A program made the position numbers and the translations under genes. A stretch of 64,000 nt of DNA from Nephrocerus scutellatus (Eukaryota; Arthropoda; Insecta; Diptera; Pipunculidae), in NCBI GenBank assembly GCA_947095585.1, contig OX352765.1:65721425-65785424 (forward strand), written 5' to 3'. Shown here one piece after another: positions 55,448-64,000 of this stretch (position 1 is its first letter; each line of letters starts with the position of its first letter). A model generated the notes under the pieces. It was not told the origin of the DNA. It ran no database searches and was given only the letters and a program-made list of their open reading frames with translations.

Positions 55448-57330
55448 AAATGCTCTATATTAACTTCGCGTGCCCGTGGCTGGCTGGCTGGCAGAATCTT
55501 GTGATCAATTTTTAACACACTTCCTAAAGTCCGATTTTATTCAAATTTGGCACACATGTGTCTATGCCATAACAATACTTTATATTAAAATTTGGGGCAT
55601 CTCGGGCCGCAGGGTTGGGTGGCTCCCATACAAAATTTTTAAAAAATTTACCCGACTTTCTTCAAATTTTACACGCATGTGTATCTCCGATGGACAAAAC
55701 TTCTTGTAAAATTTTTGAAGCAACCGGGCCCCGGGGTCGGGGGGCTCCCATACAAATTTAATTTTTTTTTTTTAAATCAATTTTTAACGCACTTCCTAAA
55801 GCCCGATTTTCCTGAAATTGCGTACACATGTGTATTTCCGGTGACAATACTTTCTTTAACATTTGGAAGTGATCGGGCCCGGGTTCGTGGGGCTCCCATA
55901 CAAGGTTAAATTAAAAATTACCCGATTTTTTTCAAATTTTACACACTTGTGTATACCCAATAAGCAATACTGTTTCTAAAATTTGGTAGTGATCGGGCCC
56001 CGGGTTCGGCCGTAAGGCCCTTTTTTTTAAATATCATATAGTGGCATCAGATACCGTCGTACTTTAATGACTGTGCGGTGTGTGCTGGGCAGTCGGCTGT
56101 GCTGCTTGGTTTTGGGTGGTGGATTGGTAGCCGGCCGATTCCACTAGCACAATTCCACTAGACACAATTCAACTGGGGAACAATTTAACTTGCACAATCA
56201 ACTTGTAAAGTTACACGGAACCGCAAATACAGAAATACACACAATAATATTTTATTTGCGTTGGCATGTCATCGCGATTTACCACATAAATGCGTTTAAT
56301 ATTTTATTTGCATAGGCGTGGTAATAAAATATTTACTTATTGTTTTCTTTAAATTAACATTCTTTAACATTCGTATTCTTTCTTTAGTTAACTTTTGTTA
56401 TAATTAAAAGAATTAACTTGCATAATTTTAGTCTTTGATAATCAAACGCATGGATTTTGATTGCAAAATCTATTCTGCCTGTTCATGGAAGCACATATTT
56501 TTAACTCGGCACTTACACGGTTATTAATAATGTCATTATTTCTAATAATGAACGAAAACAGAAAATTTCGGTTTCACATCGGCGTATTTTATTTGGAATC
56601 CGAATAAGGAATTCGAATGCCAAAACCAGCCAAACAGCAGGTTTTCAAATTCCAAAGAAGGAATTCGACAGTGCAATTGTTGTTGTAATTCCTTATTCCT
56701 CGGCAAAATATAAATACGGCTATCATTTCTCAAGCATCCATATACATTACTCCGACTTACAAAATCATTATTAATGCAATTTCACAAAGTTACCATGAAT
56801 GTGCGTAATAGTATAAAAGTCGAATCGATTCTGAACATTCCATTTCATCTTTAAGTAATATGTCTCTTTCCAATTGCACAAACCGTATCCGAAACCATAC
56901 CCATAGGTTAGCTTTCAAAGTGACAGAGTTTTCGATGTGAACGAGGTGAGTGCCCGGTGTACCCAATTGCCGACGAGTAGCAAAGTAACATTATCGGTTA
57001 CAAAACAAAGGTACATAAAATCAAACCGTACTCCGGGCACAGTTCGCAAATGCAACGTTAAACTGAAACCACGAGAGAGAAATCTTAGCTCACCCACAAA
57101 TGAAACAACAAGTTTTTACAATATTTTGTCATTTGGCGTTTTCATAAAATAGTTAAGAGCAGTCAAAGAGTTCTCAAGAAAAATGCTCGTGTTTCTTATT
57201 TGCTCAGAGTATGAGCGTGCTCTAAGTGCTCAGAATAAAATTATCTGAGCATTTTCAAATTTGAGGGGCTCCCATATCAATTTCTGCGATTAGAGAATTT
57301 AGATGAAAATTTTTAATTTTTATGGGTTGT
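55448..57330 (+). mobile_element. HINE-like element H11 (long form, interrupted)
   Basis: It starts TGCTCTATATTAACTTCGCG, has modules near 55550, 55670, 55820 and 55950 (ACACATGTGTCTATG, ACGCATGTGTATCTC), and reaches GGTTTTGGGTGGTGGA at 56125. The long-form sequence resumes at 57069 with GAGAGAGAAATCTTAGCTCA and ends TTAGAGAATTTAGATG, a hairpin and GGGTTGT. The intervening 0.94 kb is a separate insertion. Confidence 0.75.
56126..57068 (+). other. Unclassified 0.94-kb insertion with a TATA box and splice donor
   Basis: It opens with near-repeats of CACAATTCAACT (56147-56205). A pair of AATATTTTATTTGC copies lies at about 56250 and 56300. TATAAAAG at 56812-56819 is followed by a consensus-like donor (GAG|GTGAGT) at about 56946. 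Terminal repeats or a target duplication were not evident. It may be a solo LTR or another promoter-bearing element. Confidence 0.4.
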
Positions 57331-57419
57331 TTTTTTGTTACCTAGTTTTTACTATCGTTTTTATCGTTTTTACTTAGTTTAAAAATTATTTCCTTATTTA
57401 TGACACCGAAAGAGATATC

Positions 57420-57960
57420 GAAGGGTTTTTCTCGAGTTGTAAGGTGGATAATATTATTATAAGAATTTAGAGCTTGAACCGTATGATTGGATCAAGTTGT
57501 TCACCAATTTGTTTGTTGATAAAATACGTAAATGTTCGTTGAGGGTTCCATGTAGTCTTTCAATGTCAGAATTTCCTGTGTGCCGGTTGGCTGACAGTAA
57601 TGTATTTGTATGTCTTTATTTGTTAAATCGTTGTTGAGGGAATCTGAAACAAAAGCACTCTCGTTGTCGAGAGTTATGAAATATGATCGGTGATCCCATA
57701 TATGAGAAAATCTTTGTTAACGATTTTATAGTATTTATGTGAATTTTATATTTTATAGTTTCTGCTGCGGCATATTTGCTAAATTTGTCTACACATGTAA
57801 CATATTTCTTCTTTTTGTTTAAGAACCATATATCAATGTAGTAATGCTGCCTGTGTCCTGTTGGTGTGGGTGTCTTCTCAAATGGTAGTTTAACAGGATT
57901 TCTATCAACTTTGGTTATGCATATTGCACAATTATTTAAAATTTTATTTATCATATTGTA
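57420..57960 (-). pseudogene. Ty3/gypsy integrase core fragment
   Basis: The minus strand encodes CAICITKVDRNPVKLPFEKT, HYYIDIWFLNKKKKYVTCVD (catalytic Asp in the YIDIW context), KFSKYAAAETI and, in another frame, HTGNSDIERLHGTLNEHLRI with the catalytic Glu region. This is the integrase catalytic core of a gypsy element. Frames are broken and no LTR was seen nearby. Its family differs from Gypsy-1, which lacks this region. Confidence 0.75.
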
Positions 57961-58269
57961 TATGTTACGAAAAGTAGTTAGTAGCGTATATAATGGAATT
58001 AGAATCCTAAGATAAATTGGAATGTAAAAACTGCATACTTAAAATAAGCAAATAGTCGGTAGTGCAGAAGAGGTTCCAATCCTAGATAAGTCGTAATGTA
58101 CCAAAAATAGAGGCCTATTCACATGAAGCGCGATTTTTCTCACGCGAGAAATTTTGACAATTGTTTCTGCTATTTATCGCGTTGCCTTGCATATGACACG
58201 CGATTTATCGTTGGCTAATTTGACAACTTTGTTAAAGTTGTGTAGTGCATACATTTTTTTTTATAAAAA

Positions 58270-59463
58270 ATGACTCGATTATCTAGAAAAAAATTATTAT
58301 TTTATCTGGCTATGCGGATATGGTTAAATAGACGCGATCAATACCGAAAATATTGGGTTCATCCCATACATCAAATGAGAAGATCTCAAGGAGAATTTTT
58401 TACTTTAATGGTACTTCTGGAGCAATACCCAGTGTACTATGTAAAATATTTTAGGATGTCAAAACCAAAATTTGAAACAATTTTTAAGGGAATTGAGTTT
58501 TTATTGAAGCCCAATCAAAACAATTTCCGAAAAGATGTTATATCAGCCAAAGAAAAGCTCGTAATTACTCTGAGGTAAATTAATATTATATGTACAATAA
58601 ATATTCCTGCATTCATTTGTTGATTTTATAGGTTCTTAGCAGTCGGAACAAGTTATACCGATTTGGCTTTTCGATTTCGGATGGGCACATCAACGATTGT
58701 TTCAACCGTCAACCAAACCCTTGCCGCTATAATTCAAGTATTTCGTCAGGTAGCTATACCTTACAAAAGGTCAGAAGATGACTGGAAACGCATTTCTAAG
58801 GAATTCTTAGATCGCTGGAATTTTCCAAACTGTTGCGCAGCAATCGACGGAAAACACGTTCAAACGTTCGCTCCCAACAACACAGGGAGCCTATATTTTA
58901 ACTACAAAAAAACTCTTAATATACCGGAGGATGTGCCTTTACCTGGAACAGTCTAGCCTTTACCATATGTCATTATTGCAGATGAAGGATTCGCACTAAA
59001 AATGACCATCATGCGACCATTTCCTGGTAAAAACTTGTCCAGACGAAACAGGATTTTTAATTACAGGTTTGTACCATTGAACTTGAAATGCATGTAATAT
59101 TTTACCTATATTACTAATATACATAACAACTTTTTCTTAAAAAGATTATCAAGAGCGCGACGGGTTGTTGAAAATGTATTCGGTATGTTGGCGCAAAAAT
59201 GGAGGATCCTTTTAAACCGTATTGAAGTGCAACCCGAAAGAATGAATCAAATAATTAATACTAGCTGCATCCTACACAATCTTATTAGAATGGATGATAT
59301 ATCACCAATTTCTGCGGAAAAAAGTGACACACACTTTGGTGTGTCTAATCAAGGAGCTCCCCCATTCCAAACGGTATCATATGCATATGATATAAGAGAG
59401 CAGTTTGCTAATTGGTGCATCAACGAAGGCGATGTACCATTCCAATATGAACTGATTAAATGA
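58270..59463 (+). pseudogene. Harbinger transposase, three exons, defective
   Basis: Exons are 58270-58574, 58632-59066 and 59145-59463, with GT-AG introns. It reads MTRLSRKKLLFYLAMRIWLN, KEKLVITLR|FLAVGTSYTDLAFRF, AAIDGKHV (first catalytic Asp), PYVIIADEGFALK and RLSRARRVVENVFGMLAQKW (Glu region). The stretch between NYKKT and LNIPEDVPLPGT, where HARBI1-type transposases carry the second Asp (SDGG region), is deleted. A TAG stop follows GTV at about 58954. So it is inactive. HARBI1-type proteins form the DDE nuclease. Confidence 0.85.
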
Positions 59464-59542
59464 CACCTAATAAAATACATTTCACTTTTTATATTTAAAA
59501 AATAATAATTTATTTTCATTTAAAACTTCACTGCATAGAAAC

Positions 59543-60458
59543 TCAATAATCATCGTCACTTTCATTTTCAAGTGTATTTATTGCTTTGCGACACGCCTTC
59601 CTTAATTTTATTTTTTTATCATGGCTTAATAAAGACGCTCTTGCCGATAAATTATGAAAAAATGCATCCATATCATTTTCGAGCCCAACCTCCACGAAAT
59701 AAATCGCCTCCAAATTTTTTTTTTCTAGTTCCACTTGTTGACTTCTAGAAAAAGTTGCTCTAGCAGACATTGAGGAAAAAAAATTCTGCAGTGGTGGAGA
59801 GTCTGGTTGATCCAATAAAGAATCTAATCTTTCTCCATTATATCAGTATAATTTTGTTTGTGGCGTTTGTATTTTGTCTCATTAGTACTGCTGCTGCGCG
59901 ATACACCTTGCGATGCCGATGACACTGGTTACGATGCCGTTGATCTTATGTTGCCCTGATCAAACACCTGATCTGAAGACGATTCGTACGTGAAAATTTC
60001 AATGTTATCGCTACTGGTATATTCTGTAGTCTCATGGCTGCCATACGTCCTAAATAAAAATAACATAAAAAATAAGAATCTTATCTATTTAATGTAGTCA
60101 AGTAAGTTTTACCTGGGTACTATAAATGGTACCAGAAATGTCAGTATTTCAAAATAGGCCCAATTACATTTTTTTTGCGCACCAGAGCCGCTTAGTAGGT
60201 TGGTGGTTTGTTTGAAATATGAATTAAATTGGTCGCGCAAGTTTTTTCACCTTGCCTTACATGTAGATACTACAATAAAAAGTCCTGAAAATCTTTATGT
60301 ATATAAATATATGTCTATAAGTACCTGGTTGACCCAACGAGTAACCAATTGCCGCCCAGGCTTCTTCCTTTTTGTTACGGTCCTTAAAATCCTTCAATTG
60401 CTTATTGTAAATTATTGCATGGGACTCTACCTCCATAATTAGTTTTTCGTCGAACTCC
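59543..60458 (-). pseudogene. Harbinger accessory gene: MADF-BESS DNA-binding protein, defective
   Basis: The MADF domain starts EFDEKLIMEVESHAIIYNKQ and continues AAIGYSLGQP. An intron (about 60330-60256) follows, then KVK-type codons with a one-base shift in an A-run (60242-60247), LRDQFNSYFKQTTNLLSGSG and WAYFEILTFLVPF. A second intron lies at about 60113-60053. The downstream exon has an in-frame TAA and another frame change, then the BESS-like motif DAFFHNLSARASLLSHDKKI. The partner protein recruits the transposase to the ends. H12 has split the first codons: ATGAATAAA lies beyond it, at about 60950. Confidence 0.75.
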
Positions 60459-60463
60459 TTTTT

Positions 60464-60934
60464 AAATTCTCTATATTAACTTCGCGTGCACGTGGCTGGC
60501 TGGCTGGCTGGTCAGATTTTCAGATTTTTTTTTAGCCCACTTCCCATGGCCCGATTTTATTGAAATTTTGCACACATGTATATTTCCGGTGACAATACTT
60601 TCTATTAAAATTTGAGGTCCCTCGGACCTCGGGTTCGGGGGGCTCCCATACAAATATTTTACAAAATTTTACAAATGTACACATGTGTGTCTTCGATGGA
60701 AAACACTTTTTGTAAAAATTTGGAGCGATCGGCCCCTTGGGGACCCCAATATACAATTTTTAAATATCGCTATATCGCATCAGATCACGGCAAAGTCTGA
60801 GCTCTGTGCTTTGTGAGCAGCGCTTTTCGCTGCCGCTGCGTAATTTGGTGGATGGCACACAGTGTGTGTGTGTGTGTGTGTGTGTATCTCCGATTAGAGA
60901 ATTTACAAGAAAAATTTTAATTTTTATGGGTTGT
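60464..60934 (+). mobile_element. HINE-like element H12, inserted in the Harbinger MADF gene
   Basis: AAATTCTCTATATTAACTTC, GGCTGGCTGGCTGG, modules ACACATGTATATTTCC and ACACATGTGTGTCTTC, a (GT)n tract at 60862-60884, TCCGATTAGAGAATTTACAA, hairpin and GGGTTGT. The left flank is CTCC then five T's, the right flank six T's then ATTCATT. The MADF frame predicts an empty site of CTCCTTTTTATTCATT. Confidence 0.9.
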
Positions 60935-61386
60935 TTTTTATTCATTATAAATAAACAAAATGAATACGATGCTGCTGCTGTTTGACATATGACGATATGA
61001 TATTGTGATGTTTTTTGTGCGATTTTATTTATCGCTGAAGCAAAAAACTACCTTATCCCGCGACAATGATAAGCAGTGCCGCTGTCATAATGGAAATATC
61101 GCAGGAGAAATCATATTTTTGTAGTTTTTAATAGGAAATGTTCGTTTGATAAGGAAATTGTCAATTATATTACATTCTGAATTATTAATTAACTACTTTT
61201 TAAGTGATGTAGTATATATTTTGCCGTGTAATTTAGAGAAATCATTGAATTATTTTTTCTCGCGCGAGAAAAATTGCACATCATGTGAATAGGCCTTAAG
61301 TGCTAAATTAAAAGTAAGAAAATACTGCGTACTAAAAAATAAGCACTCTCATGTACTAATACTATTAGATTATTTGAAATTTCAAA

Positions 61387-61893
61387 TGTAACCGCCTGCA
61401 AGTTTGAATCATTGTGTACTGGTCAAACAAGTAGTCAAACCGGTTTGTGCGGTTTCCCCGGCTTTTGTTAAAGAACATGATTGAACATGTTGTCTATTGT
61501 TAGAAGATGACTCATTACATATAAGTATCGTTAGTTGTAAATAAGGAATAAGCGTACAATTTTCTGGTCTATTCTCGATATTTCTGTCTAGTTTTTAATT
61601 GAGTATAAATAGAGGTGTTAAGCCGAAGTATTATTATTAGTTGTTTGGAATCTAACCAGTGCAGTTGTAAAAGTTCTTGTAAAGTGATAAAGCTATAACC
61701 TAAGAGAATTATTGTGAAGTACTAGTATCATAAGTGTTCTTGTGTACATTTAAAGTAATCACCATTATAAATTGTGAACTTGTGTTAATTTAATTGTTGT
61801 TCATTAAAACTGTTATTTGTAAATTAATTGACTTGTGTTGTGTTTTATTTTGCAAAATCCATTACGAACTCGAAAGCCTGAATTTCGTAACAA
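61387..61893 (+). repeat. 5' LTR of gypsy element Gypsy-2, with promoter
   Basis: TGTAACCGCC at one end and TTTCGTAACA at the other give the TG...CA form at about 507 bp. TATAAATA at 61604-61611 is followed about 30 bp on by a plausible start region. ATTGGTGTCAGAAGTGGGAT right after the LTR looks like the primer-binding site. The 3' LTR lies outside the window. Confidence 0.7.
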
Positions 61894-62051
61894 TTGGTGT
61901 CAGAAGTGGGATTTTGCAAATCGGAAGACAGTAAAATTATGCAAATTGTGGAACAATAAAATTTTGCAAATCGTTGAACAATAAATTAATTGGTGGTTTT
62001 ACTAATTTTGAGAAAATAAATAAATTAAGTGAAGTTTTACAAACCGATTAA

Positions 62052-63506
62052 ATGGAAAGTGCAGTAAACATTAAATCCTACATTTCCCAGGAGCTTAAAG
62101 AAGAGCTTGGAAGGCGAGGTCTAAGCACGGCTGGAAATAAGCAAGAGCTATTTCTCAGTTTACAACAAGTCGTTAAAGCAGAAAAACAGCAGGCTGGTGA
62201 ACCATTTTCAATTGAGACGGAGTTAGTGGAGCGAAAATCGGCTACTTCGGAAGATAAGGAAGCACCAAACATGGAGGCGATGTTTAATGCTTTAATGCAG
62301 TAAAAGCAGCAACACAAAGTAAACAATCGCAGCAACAGAATCAAGAGATTAAAAAAGAGTTGATTCAGCAAAAGCAAGAATCGCAGCAGATTTCACAGCA
62401 ACAGAGTTGGAATCTAGAATTGAGTTCAAAGCTAAACGAGAAATTTGATCAACAAAAGCAGGAATTTACTAGGCAAACTCAAGAACTGAACTCCAAATTT
62501 GATCAGCAAAATCTAAAGCTGGATGTTATTCAAGAAAAGTTAAGAGGTGAAATGAGCGGAATTCAAACAACGCTAAAAGGTGAAATAAATGAATTCCAAG
62601 CAACATTTCAAGAAGAAGTGAAAACCCTCGAGACAAACATTACTGGAAAAGTGAGTGGCCTAGAAGGAAAAATTAAAGAATTTGAGACCCGGTTGGACAA
62701 TCGTACCCAGTTTGTCAGAGATAACACTCAACAAAGTACTCCCAGAGTCATTCCCGAATTTTCTACTATCCATAAAGGAATATTGAAGCCACCTGCGTTT
62801 GATGGCGACACAGCTTTTTGCAGTTTGCAGCTGCTGTACAACACAATGGATGGGGCGCTGAAGAACAGCTAAATTCACTTATCCTGGCGTTGAGGGGCAA
62901 GGCGGCTGATGTATTGCAAATGATTCCAAATGCCGAGATGAGTTCCGGAAGAATCTTGAAGGAGTTGGACTTGCGTTATGGACAGTCTCACACACAGGAG
63001 CTAAGCAAAATACAGCTCCAGATGAAGAAACAGCAGAGAGGAGAACGACTTCAAGAATTGGAACGGGAAATAACTAAACTAGCACGACAAGCCTATTGTG
63101 GGGTTCCGGCTGGTATTTTGGATGGATTGGCAGTAGATGCTTTCATCGATGCTATTCGAGATGACCAGTTGAAGCTTCATTTGAGAACAACAGCCAGAGG
63201 AAAATCGATGAATGAAGTGTTGGCATCGGCTTTGGAATATGAAGCAGCTAGAGCCAGACTGGACGCTTCCAGAACACCATGAATTCCACATCTAATTCCC
63301 GTCCAAAATGCTTTAGATGCCAGAAACCTGGACATTTCATGCGCGACTGCAAGGCGCCAAGACCGGTACAAACTACAGTACAGCCTGTGAATCGTGTTAA
63401 TCGTGTACGGCAGATAGGCGCATCACAGATGAATGAGGTGCAGCAGCCAGCTTACCTCGTAGCTGCAAATCAGAAAACTAAGTTACACCGGCTTTACGAG
63501 GCGTAA
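62052..63506 (+). pseudogene. Gypsy-2 gag with SAP-like start and zinc knuckle (broken)
   Basis: It starts MESAVNIKSYISQELKEELG and RRGLSTAGNKQELFLSLQ, a SAP-like helix pair (residues about 8-40). A stop at 62301 is followed by a Gln-rich coiled coil in a second frame (62360-62872). The capsid region is in a third frame (EEQLNSLILALRGKAADVLQ, ELDLRYGQSHTQEL). The zinc knuckle is CFRCQKPGHFMRDC (63310-63350), after another frame change at 63279. At least three frame changes make it inactive. Gag would package the element RNA. Confidence 0.8.
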
Positions 63507-64000
63507 GCAGATGTTGCACGAAGCCTCCATCGCCTTACTGAGAAGAACCAAAAGTTCCAATGGTCGAGTGAGCACCAAAAATCATTCGAGTTGCTGAAGG
63601 GAAAGCTGTGCAGTTCTCCAATTTTGGCGTATCTACAGGCAGGAGAACTCTTCATTCTGGACACTGATGCGAGCAATGCGGGAATAGGAGCGGTTCTATC
63701 GCAGAGTCAAGAAGGAAAGGAGCGAGTTATAGCGTACTACAGCCGTTCGCTTTCTAAGCCCGAGAAGAACTACTGCGTGACGCGAAGGGAATTGCTTGCT
63801 GTTGTCGATAGCGTCAAACAATTCCACAAGTACCTATATGGTCAGGAATTCCTTCTTCGAACTGACCATGCAGCACTCAAGTGGCTAATGCAGTTTAGAG
63901 AACCTGAGGGTCAAGTGGCCAGATGGATTGAACGACTTCAGGCATACACATTCAGAACAGAGCATCGAAAAGGAATGCTGCACAATAATGCCGACGGGTT
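63507..64000 (+). pseudogene. Gypsy-2 RNase H region, fused after deletion (runs off window)
   Basis: Just after the gag frame the sequence jumps to DVARSLHRLTEKNQKFQWSS, the end of the reverse transcriptase connection. RNase H follows with LFILDTDASNAGIGAVLSQS (first catalytic Asp), IAYYSRSLSKPEKNYCVTRR with the catalytic Glu region (RRELLAVV), LLRTDHAALKWLMQF and VARWIERLQAYTF. Protease and the whole reverse transcriptase palm are missing. The frame is open to the window end, where NNAD begins the RNase H/integrase junction. Confidence 0.85.

Larger units (their letters stand above)
58111..61296 (+). mobile_element. PIF/Harbinger DNA transposon (with nested H12)
   Basis: Terminal inverted repeats begin AGGCCTATTCACATGA and continue through ATTTTTCTC and CGCGAGAAA, with a few mismatches, at both ends. 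Flanks are TAG and TAA, so the expected 3-bp TWA duplication may have mutated. It holds the two genes typical of the group: a plus-strand transposase and a minus-strand MADF protein. Length is 3186 bp including the roughly 475-bp H12. Confidence 0.9.

Noticed and set aside
1..64000. tRNA, rRNA or bacterial-type genes
   Set aside because: I scanned for typical signatures and saw none. Introns, TATA boxes and the TE types all point to an insect nuclear genome.

Overview
This looks like a repeat-dense stretch of an AT-rich insect genome, probably a fly; the fly call is inference. Nearly every coding trace belongs to a transposable element (TE): several LINE families, Ty3/gypsy elements, a Tc1 element, a mariner relic, a PIF/Harbinger element, a foldback element, and many copies of one short non-autonomous family. 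Almost all are broken by frameshifts, stops or nested insertions. The exceptions are an apparently intact Tc1 transposase and one host gene, a tetraspanin whose first two exons (45615-45731 and 48130-48321) are split by a repeat-filled intron.

Layout. 1-6.3 kb: a 127-bp tandem repeat, then a LINE (here LINE5) split in two by a nested block made of a Helentron-like element, a LINE called L1-A and a Helitron-like fragment. 6.3-12.75 kb: an RTE-type LINE cut open by a gypsy element that itself carries a Helentron-like insertion. 11.98-26.95 kb: a large direct duplication (copy 1 at 11976-18625, copy 2 at 18626-26952). Each copy holds RTE sequence, Helentron-like elements, two kinds of satellite-like array and a LINE (L1-B or L1-C). 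Only copy 2 keeps a TATA-box region ahead of its arrays. 26.4-30.8 kb: a LINE (LINE2) with a PHD-finger ORF1. 31-36 kb: older LINE relics. 36.3-44.9 kb: three copies of an unnamed repeat (M), an RTE copy and the Tc1 element. 45.6-50.7 kb: the tetraspanin exons, with a foldback element in intron 1 and LINEs just after exon 2. 51-57.3 kb: more Helentron-like elements, a mariner relic and a LINE 3' UTR. 57.4-61.3 kb: a gypsy integrase fragment and a Harbinger element with both of its genes. 61.4-64 kb: a gypsy element (LTR, gag, RNase H) running off the window end.

The commonest unit is a family I call HINE-like (Helentron-associated interspersed-element-like). It begins with AAATTCTCTATATTAAC, contains repeats of about 120 bp centred on ACACATGTGT (sometimes with a CA microsatellite), and ends with an inverted copy of the first motif, an A/T hairpin and GGGTTGT. 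It lands in T-tracts. In two cases it interrupts a recognisable reading frame (gypsy pol and the Harbinger MADF gene), so the uninterrupted site can be read directly. No rRNA, tRNA, CRISPR or bacterial-type genes were seen.
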